Of a stretch of 64,000 nucleotides of DNA, positions 36,655 to 48,052 are shown piece after piece. Numbering within the stretch: position 1 is the first letter of the stretch; every line of letters begins with the position of its first letter. The stretch comes from Craterostigma plantagineum (Eukaryota; Streptophyta; Magnoliopsida; Lamiales; Linderniaceae), in NCBI GenBank assembly GCA_027422505.1, contig JAPQWV010000743.1, forward strand, positions 1 through 64,000. Reading direction: 5' to 3'. Both the position numbers and the translations under genes were made by a program. The notes beneath the pieces were generated by a model. The model searched no databases. It was given only the letters and a program-made list of their open reading frames with translations, and had not been told where the DNA came from.

Positions 36655-37130
36655 GGGGACGTCGTCTGCGTAGTGGGTCGACGGGTCGGGTCGTCCGGGC
36701 AGTGGTGAGACACGGGGCGGCGGCACAGCGAGGTCGGACTGCGGCGGGGCAGGATGGGGCGGCGGTCGGCGCGGCGGGCGGCGGGGCAGGGCGGCGCGGC
36801 GGGCGGCAGGGCAGGGCGGCGCGGCGGGGTAGGGCGGACCGGCGGCAGATTTCGAGCGCAAACGTACTCGGGTGGCCTCGAATCTGGGACGGGGCGGCGC
36901 GGCGGGGCAGGGCGGCGCGGCGGGGTCGGACGTCGAGGCGCGGCGGGGTCTGCGTCGAGGCGCGGCGGGCAGGGCGGCCGGAAGGTGGAACGTCTCGGCT
37001 TGGGAAGGGCGGCGGCACGGGGCAGCGTCGTGGCAGGCGGCAGTCGGCGGAGCACACACGTCGGAAGCACGTTCTTCGTCGTCGTCGTCGCTTCGTCGTC
37101 GTCGTCGGGTCGCGTCGGCTCGTCTTCGTC
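36655..37130. repeat. GC-rich minisatellite-like block inside the MULE
   Basis: About 470 bp of very GC-rich, strand-asymmetric sequence (G-rich on +) made of repeated GGCGGCGCGGCGGGGCAGG-like words, then (GTC)n near 37073-37110. It opens long frames on both strands with Arg/Ala/Pro-only content, which I treat as compositional. It lies upstream of the PMD start, between that gene and the right terminal repeat. Confidence 0.8.
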
Positions 37131-37154
37131 GCTGATATGGTTTTATTCAAAACC

Positions 37155-37296
37155 AGATCTAACTCGTAATCCCAGATTACGAGTTACGTAACTCGTAATC
37201 TGGGGTTACGAGTTAGTCCACGTATGACGCACGCGCCAGCACGGACTATAACTCGTAATCCCAGGTTACGAGTTACTTAACTCGTAATCTGGGATT
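37155..37296. repeat. Right-end array of palindromes in the MULE terminal repeat
   Basis: Perfect 34-nt palindrome at 37171-37204 (17-nt arms). A second, nearly perfect one lies at 37260-37293. Half-units of AACTCGTAATCCCAG lie between. Counterpart of the left-end array, with AATC in place of ATTC or ATCC. Confidence 0.9.
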
Positions 37297-37384
37297 ACGT
37301 TTTTCTCTATTTTATTAATACTTATCAATTCCTGTTTAGTTTGTTAATGATTATTATTTTTTGGTTTATTTAATTAAAAATACC

Positions 37385-37393
37385 ACTAAAAGC
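37385..37393. repeat. 9-bp target-site duplication (right) of the 6-kb MULE
   Basis: ACTAAAAGC, identical to 31382-31390. Confidence 0.93.
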
Positions 37394-37551
37394 TAAACTG
37401 TACACACTCTGCGGCTCAAAAATTAGAAGCCTGTCAGAATTCTAAAAGCAATCCGTTCATCTAATCTTTAAATCTATCTCCAAAACGGAAAAAAAAAAAA
37501 GAATATTAATATTACATAAAATTATATAAACCAAAATCGACTCGAGAGTCT

Positions 37552-38614
37552 TTAACTACACCTAATTGTGACCCAATCATCGGATTCAGACCAATTTTGA
37601 CTTCGCTGACCGACCAAGTCCCTCAACCTTTCGCCTGCCACGTCGGACCACGACGGCGAAGACTCTTTCTCCGGCGAGGGCAGACTTGTAATTACCGAAC
37701 AATTGTCCGCCGACGAAGTTGCCCAGTTGGGAAATCGAAAGGGCACCTCGGCGAAGGCGAAGGCAGAGACTCATCTTTCTCACACAGTCCACCGCCGTCG
37801 TTTTGGTCAGAATCGCCGCCGCAAACGAAGGGATGATCCAAGAGCATCTCGGCCGTCCATCTCTCCCTCGGATCTCTGACGAAACACCTCTTCAGAAAAT
37901 CTTTGCCGTCGTCTGATAAATTCGCCGGAATCGCCGGTGACTCGCCGCCGACGCCGATCCTCAGCATCAGATCCGCCGGCGTACAGCAGCACCTGCTCCA
38001 AGGCGAAGCTCCGCTGGCCATCTCCGCCACCGCGCAGCCCAGAGCCCATACGTCCGCCGGAAATCCCTGGTCTCCGCGGTCAACATCTCCGGCGACATGT
38101 ACAGCGGCGTACCCCTAACTTCACGCCGGCGGTTTCCTCCGCCGTTTACTCTCTTCGCCAGCCCAAAATCGGAGACTTTAACACTCCCATCGGCGCACAA
38201 GAGAATGTTCTGAAGCTTTATATCACAGTGGACGAAACCCGCCGCGTGGATGTAGCGGAGCCCTTTCAGCAACGCCTTTGTGCACCGCCGGACTTCAAAT
38301 TCCGGCAGCTTTTTCTCGGCGGATCTGCCGACCCTTTCCCCTAAGCTCCCGCCGGCGGCGAACTCCAAGAAAACGTTGTAAGTCCTCTCTCCGTTTTCCC
38401 AAGTGAAATCATCGCCCAAGCACTTAATCACTTGTGGGCAGTCACTGAGTTCGTCAAGAATCATCTTTTCGCTCATGAGCGAAGCAGAGTTTGACGCGCC
38501 GCTCGACTTCACGGCCATCAACGGCGGAAGAAAGCTCGCTCCTCCTCTTGCCATCGCTAAGCTCACGGCGGCGAAGCTGCCGTGACCCAACTTACCGCCC
38601 CTAACCCAATCCAT
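37552..38614 (-). CDS. MAP kinase kinase kinase (MAPKKK17/18/20-like, intronless), frameshifted
   Basis: Seen on the minus strand: start MDWVRGGKLGHGSFAAVSLA (glycine loop GHGSFA), MAVKSS with the ATP-binding Lys, YNVFLEFAAGGSLGE (hinge), catalytic loop FVHCDIKLQNILL, DFGLAK, and VRGTPLYMSPEM (activation/APE-like). A one-base shift near 38071 moves to the frame with DVWALGCAVAEMASG, then MLLDHPFVCGG (end of kinase domain). A second shift near 37728 restores the conserved C-terminal tail LRDLVGQRSQNWSESDDWVT, stop 37552-37554. Single exon, ~350 residues, as usual for this clade. Known: these kinases phosphorylate MKK3-type MAPKKs and several are induced by ABA and stress. The catalytic loop has D and K in the right places. 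Both shifts look like one base missing from a homopolymer or simple run, in an otherwise intact gene. Confidence 0.87.
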
Positions 38615-40289
38615 GTCAGAAAATCAGTTGAGAGATGGTGCCTTTTTCCGTAAGAAGAGAATGATTTCTGCTGAAGAAACAGGGAAAAGGAGGTTATTTT
38701 TTTTTTTGTGAAATCTGAAAGCAATGGAGAAAAATGAGGAGAGTCGCGCGAATATATATAGGGAGGAATTGTGGAGAATTAATTAATAAAAACATTCAAT
38801 GTATGTGAGTAAGAAAGGTGACGCAAGAACGTGCCTGAAAGTTGAGGAAGGCTGTTACAAATAAAAAATAGCACGTGATAAGAGGATTATTTCGCGGGAG
38901 TGAATATGGTTTAGCGTACAGTTAATCTTTGGGAAAACGTGGTCTCTAGTACTGTAATAACCAACTTTGTACTATTACTTACTTAAAAGATAATTGACTA
39001 ACATTAGAGACTTTTAGAAGGTAGTAATGACAAAATTGAAAATGGGGTTCGTGTTTTTCGGCGGGTAAAACCGCTGTTGTTAAGCACGGATTAACGCAGT
39101 TTACTTAACGAACTCTTTCCCTCCAACTTGTTGAAGGGATATGAATGTGATATCTACTTGGTCTGAGTAGTACCTTTTTTTTTTCTTTATTAACCTTTTG
39201 TATTTATTTCTTTTTCTTGATTATATGTGGTGCGAAATAGAGACTCGGATTGGAATGAGGAATCGTAGTGGATTATCATGTAGGACTTTATCGCATTTAG
39301 GGATGACGCTATTACCACCTTTGTCTTAAATAAGCAAAGGGTTAATTAAGAAAAGTTCGACGAAGCATGTTAGTTATTTCCTAACTACTTTTCTTCTTTA
39401 TACAATTCAAGAGAGTTGACCTTCTTTCGGACAAACATTTCATGGGCGATTTGTCTTTACGAGCAATCGGCGGCCAAATAATTAAGTTAATTTCTAACGT
39501 AGAAAAATCGAAGGACCCTTCATCATAATATAGAGATCTTTCCGCCGAGAAGTTTCATGCCCCGTTATAATTTTCAACGTAAATCTGTTACCGAATAGTT
39601 TCGTCGTGTATTATATAATCTGCTGTATTTTGAAAGATCAAATTCAAAAGTCGTGATTGAATAAATAAAGAAATGCATTTGGATTAAATCGTGGAAAATT
39701 AAAAAGAAAAGGAAAGAGATTGATTGTCCATCTCTATTATTCGGCACGGTGCAACTTTATCCTTAATTCAGGGTATCTATTAGACGTTTTTTTTCTCAAG
39801 TAAGAGTTTGATCCATTGCATCTTTATATTACTGTATTTTCTACTTTTACGAGTTTATCCGTTGCATCTTTATAATTGGTCAATATCTTGTTTTGTAGCC
39901 CCGCCGCCATTTGGTCACATGCATTAATCGTAATTCCGTTGATTTTAATGTAATTTTATTTTTTTTTCTTGCGACACTGAATTTCTCTGATTCTATTCAT
40001 ACTTTATTCCACTTAAACCGTTAAACTTTCAACTAGTAAAATTTTAGGTTCGATCGAAACCCTATTTCTAAACTTTGATGTTCATATGAAAAAACAAACG
40101 AAGTCATAAACTAGTGACTAAATGAATGAATTTTAATATCATTTGGAAACAAAATGGTGGTAATGATAATATCATGGGGAACTCGATAACGTGGAGAAGG
40201 GGCCATGTTTTAGGAACTCGTTATTTTCGTTAAATTCAATTTCTCTTTTCTTTTTTTCAAAAAAAAAAAAAAAACGTTATAAACTATAG
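38615..40289. other. Upstream region of the MAPKKK gene
   Basis: AT-rich. A possible TATA box (GAATATATATAGGG on +, near 38750) lies ~140 bp upstream of the minus-strand start; its orientation is ambiguous because the motif is nearly symmetric. No further gene found to 40289. Confidence 0.4.
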
Positions 40290-40508
40290 TATTATATAAG
40301 GGGGATATGGTGGATATAAACTATCCAATTTGATCTGTCAATTTAAATGATTATTTACAAGTTTACCCTTAATTGTTAAAATGCAATTTTATACTTGATA
40401 TTTTCATTTATTACAAAATTATCCCAAGGTTAAAATTGTTTTAGTTACTTTATTAATGACCAAGTATACAAAATTTAACATATATGTGCGATGTGCTACA
40501 CATACTAG
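40290..40508 (+). mobile_element. Possible small Helitron-like fragment
   Basis: Starts with the TATTATATAAGG...GGTGGATA words shared with the tandem repeat at 19262. Ends with a short inverted repeat GTGCGATGTGCTACAC-like followed by ATACTAGT, reminiscent of a Helitron 3' end (hairpin then CTAGT). TAGTATTATATAA flanks both ends. Evidence is weak. Confidence 0.35.
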
Positions 40509-41682
40509 TATTATATAATGTGATTAGGATGCAAGCACATGAAAAACAGCTTGAAGCTAGTTTTGATTCACAGCTTTTTTCAGTTCCAAGTCCTTTGAAA
40601 AAAATAAAATAGAATAGAATTGTGGGCGGAAATGCGAATTTAAAGTTAAATATTCCGAACATTCAGGTATTTAATTATATAAATCCCATTACTTAGGATA
40701 AATCATATATGATGCTTAGTTTCATAGGTTTTAATAATAGTTTCCATAGTTGTTATAAAGAGACACTGCATATGTAACCTTATCTATGATTTAAAAGAAG
40801 ACAAGCAGCTTAAATATTCATATCTTTTAATTAGGCGTAGTAGACAGTCAGTGGCCACATATACATAACTGTCCAACTTCAATTGAATACCAATTAGAAT
40901 ATTATAATATGTCGATGTTATATGCATGTTACCCAACATCAAATCGTGTTTATTTTGCATATATATATATATATATCGGACTGGTACGTAATATTACTTA
41001 ACCAGTTGATAAGTAACAATTTGACCTTGCAAGTTATCATAGAATGACTTTAGCTATGAATTATTGTATATACGTATATCGGAGTATGTTAGAATTGATT
41101 CCAATCAAATCCTTACTTGAGGGTTTTGTGAAAAGTCTAGCAATAGAACACCAATAATATTAATTTAGGGGCAGTTAGATAGGTCTCCGAGTACCAAAGC
41201 GCCACTGACTTCATCAACATCAACTTGCGTTTATTACACCTTTCCCGTAATGTTTTCATTAAATAATCCTAACTATTAAAAGATATACCACTTGCATGTA
41301 TGATGCTTTCCAATATAATCCATTATACATGTATTGTCAGAACCGCCCACACAACTTGACAATATAATATTACTTTTTCTCTCTTTTTCTCTAACTTCCT
41401 CGTCACAAACCATTTACCAAATTTGGGCAAACTTTAATGAGTGTAGATGCATAACGAGCCCTCTATTCATCTGAGAAATTAATAATAAATGTCTGGGGAC
41501 CAATCAATAGCACTGAATTACGGGTTTGAACTTACCAAAATAATGGTGTTTTATGAATATGACTACATATATAATATCCTCAGATAAGTAGAGAGACCAA
41601 GATGCTTAAATCATGCTATGTTGTAGGAGATTGTTATTGGTCTTCGTTTAGACATGTTAGGGCTACGCTGGTGTAAGGCTAC
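40509..41682. other. Spacer
   Basis: AT-rich non-coding DNA with (TA)n near 40962-40976. Nothing recognised. Confidence 0.4.
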
Positions 41683-42172
41683 GAACATCTCCAACAATTC
41701 TTCTGTAAAAACATAACAAAGAAAGTACTGTCTCTATCAATAGAACTATATTTAACACTAGTATTGTGTTATTGAGAAGGGAAACTCTAGTTGTATGAAA
41801 CAAAATTTACAACACAAGATAGAATTGTAGTTGTCATTTATTTAAAATATTTGATATTTTATAATAGTAAAAGTAAAAATGAATGTAAATCTTCAATTAT
41901 TTATTGATATTTTATTTTGTTTAATAATTACAATTTAATTAATTAATTGCTAAATATTAATAATTATAATGTATTTGACTTTTTAATAATTAAATATAAA
42001 GATTAATAAGTCAATGATGATAGTAATAAATATGAATTTCATTTTTCGTGTAGAAAATAGAGTCAATGGGTTGAAATACAATTAGTGTAGAAAACACAGT
42101 TATAGATTGGTGTAAAATCACTGTAGCAACTGTATTATAGTGTGTATATTAAGTTGTGGGTTAAAGATGCTC
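41683..42172. mobile_element. Tourist-like (PIF/Harbinger) MITE
   Basis: Left end GAACATCTCCAACAATTC; the right end read inverted is GAGCATCTTTAACCCACAA. This is the common GAGCATCTCCAAC-type terminus. Flanks TAC (left) and TAA (right) suggest a 3-bp TAA duplication with one change. Interior AT-rich. Confidence 0.65.
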
Positions 42173-42356
42173 TAAGATTCGGTAAATTTGCAGCCGTTAG
42201 ATTAGTTGAGCTCTGACCATTTGACCGTTGGTTATGTTCATGCAAGCTATGACCAACACTAGCTTAGCCATTATAACGCAATATGAATTATTTTGTGGAA
42301 ATTGACTTAGCATTAATTAAGTGACTGCCAAAAATACTTCTGTACTTGGTTCAATA
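42173..42356. other. Spacer
   Basis: Short non-coding gap before the next LTR. Confidence 0.4.
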
Positions 42357-42849
42357 TGTTAGGATATGCGACCTAAAATTATTTGCCAGAGAAATGACGA
42401 TAATAAATAAAAGAGACGAAAATAATTTTGGACAGTGAGCATGAGATTTACGTGGTTCTGTCAGAATGACCTACGTCCACGGGCCGGAGGGAACGTCTTT
42501 ATTATGTGGAGTGATTACAGACACGTACACTGACGTGATACAAAAGTAGCTACACAATTAGGAGTAAGCTACAAAAAATATCGATGGAGAAGATCTGAGT
42601 TGTTCTGATCTGTGGTGTGCCATTTGCATCTGCGAATGACGCCTATTTATAGGCAAGGGAATGCCTTTCTTTTCCATGTGAACTGAGGAAATCTTCTAAC
42701 GGCTTGCAACGAGAGAAAGCAAATGAAAATGTTTAATCATTCCTTCCACGTGATAAGCTTTCCAAAAGCCTCTTTTCTTCTTCCTCCAATTACTGCTTTG
42801 ACAAATCAATCGGCGCCCACTAATAGAGACCAAAAGGTTACTTTCAACA
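42357..42849 (-). repeat. 3' LTR of the minus-strand copia element
   Basis: Read on the minus strand it starts TGTTGAAAGTAACC and ends GGTCGCATATCCTAACA. It contains TTGCCTATAAATAGGCG (TATA box, near 42645). The opposite LTR is missing. Confidence 0.82.
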
Positions 42850-42970
42850 AATTTCCACCGTGACCTTTGGTTCCATAAATAACTCCACCTTATTAGTAAC
42901 ACCTTTATCTCTGTCTTTGTCCTCCTCCGGCCATAGCCCCGACGGGCTAGTTCACCATCTGAAATACCAA

Positions 42971-45587
42971 TCAAGTCGAAGCAATCTTGAACTTGAAAAC
43001 TGGAAGCGCCTTCGTAAACAAATCCGCATGATTATCCTTTGTGTTGATCTTCTTGATAAACGCATTCTTATCTGCAATGATATCACGAATAAAATGATAT
43101 TTAACAGCAATATGCTTAGTACTTTCCTGATACATCTGATCCTTGGTCAAATGAATCATACTTTGACTATCACAGAAAATAGTAATAACTCCCTGATTCT
43201 GAGTTAATTCGCTGAATAACCCTTTCAACCACAAAACTTCTTTGATCGCATCAATAATGGCCATGTATTCTGCTTCAGTAGTAGATAACGCCACTACATG
43301 CTGTAGAGTAGCTTTCCAGCTAACTGCACAACCTCCAACACAAAATACATAACCAGTAAGAGATCGTCGTTTATCGAGATCACCTGCGTAGTCTGAATCG
43401 ACGAGGCCAACGAGAGTATCACTGTTTCTGCCAAACTCCAAACAAATGCTTAGAGTACCCTTCAACTATCTAAGAATCCACTTCACTGCTTGCCAGTGTT
43501 CTTTCCCTGAATTAGCCATATACCTGCTAACAACACTAACAGCCTGTGAAATATCAGGACGTGTACATACCATTGCATACATAATACTTCCGACTGCACT
43601 CGAGTGAGAACTCGTGCCATGTATGCTTTTTCCTCATATGATGATGGTGACTGAGCAGCGCATAACCTAAAATGGCTAGCAAGAGGAGTGCTGACTGGTT
43701 TGGCATCGTTCATGCCAAATCTCTCCAAAACCTTCTTGAGGTAACTTTCCTGGGTTAGGTGTAACTTACCGGCTCCTCTATCATGTCTAATATCCATGCC
43801 AAGAATCTTCTTAGCTGCTCCTAAATCCTTCATTTCAAATTCACCATTCAATAAGGCATTCAACTGGTGAATTTCTGCAAGATTCTTAGCCGCAATGAGC
43901 GTGTCATCAACATATAACAATAGTTAAATGAATGAACTGTCATTTAACTTCCAGAAGTAAACACAACTGTCATACTTGCTCCTGGAGAAACCATGACCCA
44001 ACATGAAAGAATCAACCGTTTATACCACTGTCTTGGAGACTGTTTAATCCATATAAGAATTTCTTCAGTAGACAAACTTGGTCTTCTTTACCTTCAACTA
44101 TGAAGCCTTCAGGTTGCTTCATATAAATCTGTTCATCTACATCACCATGTAAGATCGCCATCTTGACGTCAAGCTGTTCTAACTCTAAATCATACATGGC
44201 AACTAATGCAAGTAATACACGAATAGAGCTATGTCTAACTACCGTGAGAATCATCATTAAAATCAACATCCTGTACCTGACTATAGCCTTTCGCGACTAG
44301 TCGTGCCTTATACCTTGCATCGTCAGAACTAGATAAACCTTCTTTCTTCTTGAAGACCCATTTACATCCGACTATTTTCTTTTTCTTCCGCGGCGGCACA
44401 AGAATCCATGTTCCATTCTTGTGCAGAGACTCCATTTCTTCATTGATCGCTACTAGCCACTTATCAGAATTAGCATCGCTTATTGACTCCGAATAGGTAG
44501 AAGGTTTGCCGCCTCCACCTGTTTCCTACGCCACTAATAAAGCGTACGAAACTAAATTTGCGTACCGCTGTGTTAGTCGAATCTCTCATCTCTCCCTATC
44601 TCTGGCTATAGAATATTCCTGCTCAGTGCTTTCATTTTCAACATGATCTGAATCAGGCTCTGGCTCATCCTCTTGATCTGTTGAACTCGTAGCAGGGTCA
44701 TGTGAAGTATCTTTGTTGATCTCGAGCTCCACCTCGCTGTGTACACTATCCTTATTTTCTTGATTAGAAGAATTAGTAGACTCTTTTGAAGGATGTAACA
44801 TAGAAGACTCGTCAAATGTAACATCTCTGCTAATTATAAATTTGGGTGACTTGGAATCAGGATTATATAGTCTATATCCTTCACCCCTAAGCGTAACCGA
44901 GAAAAATACACTTTTTAGCTGTAGGCTCTAACTTTCCCTCGTTTACGTGCATATAAGCTGGGCACCCAAATATTCTTAAGTTGGAGTAATCAGCAGGAGT
45001 ACCTAACCATACTTCCTCATGAGTCTTGAAGTTGATCAATGAACACGGTGAGCGGTTGACAATATAACATACTGCGGCAATAGCTTCAGCCCAAAAATCA
45101 TTTGTCAACCCAAAGTTGGAGATCATTCATCGAGCTCTCTCTAAAAGCATTCGGTTCATGCGCTCGGCAACACCATTTTGTTGAGGCGTCATTCGAACAG
45201 TGTGATGACGAGCAATTCCTTCATTTTTGCAGAACTCAAAGCCATTATCTGTCCGCAACCGCTTGATCTGTTTTCCTGTCTGCTTTTCAATCAAAGCTTT
45301 TCATTGTTTAAATGATAGGAAAATAGATCCAAACTTTTCTTGAAAAATCATCAATGGAAGTCAACATATATCTTGCATTTGGATGGAACACGAGAAAGAC
45401 CCCGTACATCAGACTGAATATAGTCCAAATTACCTTTCGTCTTGTGGACAGCTGGCGAATTGAAGCTGACTCGTTTCTGCTTCCCAAAAACACAGTGTTC
45501 ACAAAAGTCCATCTTACCAGTATTTTGACAGCTGGAGAGTCTGGATGCTTTAATCAGCCAGACAACCTCTGATTCAAAACCACCCAT
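42971..45587 (-). pseudogene. copia pol remnant (integrase, reverse transcriptase, RNase H)
   Basis: Seen on the minus strand, high to low coordinates: FCEHCVFGKQKRVSF (pre-integrase, ~45510), DDFSRKVWIYF (integrase, ~45320), DFWAEAIAAVCYIVNRSP (~45100), GCKWVFKKKEG and [14 protein letters not shown] (reverse transcriptase, ~44360), LEQLDVKMAILHGDVDEQIY (~44190), MLYVDDTLIAAKN (active site, 43920), EFEMKDLGAAKKILGMDI (~43830), [20 protein letters not shown] (RNase H, ~43410) and [10 protein letters not shown] (~43280). Frames change repeatedly, so it is not translatable as one protein. The protein type is close to the common Tork/RE-like plant copia group. Confidence 0.85.
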
Positions 45588-45679
45588 TAGTACACAATCT
45601 CAACCAAGTGAATGGGGGGCATGCATGTGTCTCTCATTTAACTTTCCAAGCTTTACAAACTCGAGTTTTGGTTAATTGA

Positions 45680-48015
45680 TTCGGTGCTACAAGACATGTT
45701 TGTGGTAGCCAAACCTTGTTAACAGGTATACATGAAATAGAGGAATCCAGTGTTATATTACCAGACAATTCAATAATAAGGTTAACAAAGCAGGAACGTA
45801 TATCATGAATTAGTTCATTAGAGGTTCTCATGGTGCCACAGTTCCAGTATAACCTTATATCTGTCAGCTGGTTGACAAGGGAGAATGGTTGTCATTTTCC
45901 TTTCAATTCTAATGGATTTGTGGTGCAGGATCAGTTTCAACGAATGATTGGCAAGGGTGATCAAGTGGCTGGATTGTATGTAATGCAGGCTGTCTCTAGA
46001 AACCATCCTCCTAGCAGCAACATATTAGTGTTCATGATTAAGGTGTCAACAGAGCTCTTGCATAGGAGATTGGGGCACCCATCAGATAGAGTCTTAGATG
46101 TGCTTAAGACTTAGTTAGCAAGGATAATAAACATATTGGAAAGCTTTGTAAGATCTGTCCTGTAGCCAAACAAAAGAGGAATGCATTTCCAAATAATAAC
46201 AAAACAGCTTGCTCAGTTTTTGATTTGATACACTGTGATGTTTGGGGACCATTTAGCGTGCACTCACATTTAGGACGCAATTTTTCCTCACCATAGTGGA
46301 TGACCATTCAAGATTCGCCTGGGTTTTCATGCTGAGACATAAGTCAGAAGTGAGATCAACCATCACATTCTTCTTAACAATGGTCGAAACACAGTTTAGA
46401 TTCAGGGTAAAAACACTAAGCTGATAATGGGGGAGAGTTCAAACTGGGAAATCTGCTGACAGAGAAGGGAATAATGTACCACCTTTATTATGTTCAGACC
46501 CCTCAGCAGAACTCGATTGTTGAACGAAAGCATCAACACCTCCTAAGTGTTGCTCGGGCATTTCTCTTACAATCAGCTGTACCAATTGAATATTGGTCAG
46601 AATCCATCTTAATTGCAACTTATCTCATTAACAGGACACCTTCCAAGGTACTAGGGAATAGATGCCCTTATGAACTGCTATTCCAGAAACCAGTTGATTA
46701 CAGCCATCTCAAGGTATTTGGATCTTTATGCTTCAGCTCTACTCTCAGGAAGAAGGAAGTTTGATGTAAGGGTCCATGAGTGTGTGTTTCTTGCATATCC
46801 CAATGGCATGAAGGGCTATAAGGTCATGGACTTGAAGTCAAGGGAAGACTTAGTAACAAGAGATGCGGACTTCAGAGAGACAGAATTCCCATTTAAGCAT
46901 CAGCAGAAGCAGGCTACAGAAGATCCCTTTTCCATAGTAGTGCTACCAAGAACATTAGAGGCTGACCCAACTACTGAGAGAGATCATCTCTCACTAGAAG
47001 GGACAGACTCAGAGTGGGAAGGACAACATGCCCAGGCAGACTCTGAGTTGGTTCAAGAATTCCAAGAACAGGCCACAGCAGATTCTGAGTTGCTCCAAGA
47101 ATTCTAATAGCAGAATCAACAGTTGCAGAGGAAGTCGAACAGAGAAGTACGGAAGCCTTCCTACTTATAGGATTATCACTGTAACAGCTGTCAAATGAGA
47201 ATACCAGATATCCATTGTCTAACTTCCTGTCCTACCAGAACTTTTCAGAACAACATAGGACACTTGTCTGCAACATCTCACAGCACAGGAGCCCAAAACG
47301 TATGCCCAGGAAGCAACTTCTTGGAAGTGGCAGAAGGCAATGAATGAAGAACTCAATGCATTGATAGAAAATGGAACTTGGTCTGTGGTTCCACTGCCCC
47401 CAAGGAAGAAATTGCATTGAGTGTAGATGGGTCTACAAAACCAAGTTCAACTCAAATGGAAAAGTGGAGAAGTATAAGGCCTATTGGTAGCTAAGGGATA
47501 TGACCAAAGGGAAGGAGTGGACTACATTGACACCTTCGCTCCCGTGGCTAAACCAAACACCATCAAGATCATCATGGCAATGGCAGTAAAGATGAAATGG
47601 AACTTGATGCAATTGGATGTTAATAATGCATTCTTAAATGGCAACTTGGAAGAAGAGGTATATACATGGAACTCCCACAACTACTCTACAAGGAGCATGA
47701 GGGAATGGGAATGAAAAGAAGGTTTGCAAGTTGCATAAATCCTTCTATGGGCTGAAGCGGGCTTCTAGAGAGTGGAATAAAAGATTCACAGAAGCAGTAG
47801 AGTTATTTGGCTTCAGGCAGACCCATTCTGATTATACCCTATTTTTGAAAGGTGAAGGTGACAGCTTGGTGATCCTCTTAGTATATGTGGACGTAGCTGG
47901 TCCTTCAATAACAGAGATACAGCAAGTAAAGCAGTTCCTGAACTCACAGTTTAAAGTCAAGGATTTGGGACAACTAAGGTATTTCTTAGGTATTGAAGTG
48001 GCAAGAAGTTAATAA

Positions 48016-48052
<37 letters not shown>

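Larger units (their letters stand above)
31391..37384. mobile_element. Mutator-like element with transposase and plant-mobile-domain genes (6.0 kb)
   Basis: Seen: the left end GGTATTTTTAATTAAATAAA is matched at the right end by its inverse (to ...AATTAAAAATACC at 37384). Both are flanked by an exact 9-bp duplication ACTAAAAGC. Inverted similarity continues ~100 bp, reaching arrays of near-perfect palindromes built on ACTCGTAWTCYCAGRWTACGAGT at both ends. The left half carries a MuDR-type transposase gene (+). The right half carries a convergent PMD gene (-) and a GC-rich minisatellite. Known: PMD-containing proteins occur both as host genes (MAIN/MAIL family) and inside MULEs and some gypsy elements. 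Inference: a recently autonomous or near-autonomous MULE; the transposase lacks a recognisable C-terminal zinc-finger region as read. Confidence 0.93.
42357..45590 (-). mobile_element. Ty1/copia retrotransposon on the minus strand, 5'-truncated
   Basis: Seen: a 3' LTR (42357-42849) with TG...CA ends, then on the minus strand RNase H, reverse transcriptase and integrase. Coding similarity stops abruptly near 45590, in the pre-integrase region. Gag, protease and the 5' LTR are absent, and a plus-strand copia element begins there instead. PPT-like GGTGGAAATT precedes the LTR. Confidence 0.85.

Noticed and set aside
36643..37191. Several 130-170-residue Arg/Ala/Pro-rich open frames on both strands
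   Set aside because: They overlap in several frames of one GC-rich minisatellite and have no domain or natural start context. They are compositional artefacts.
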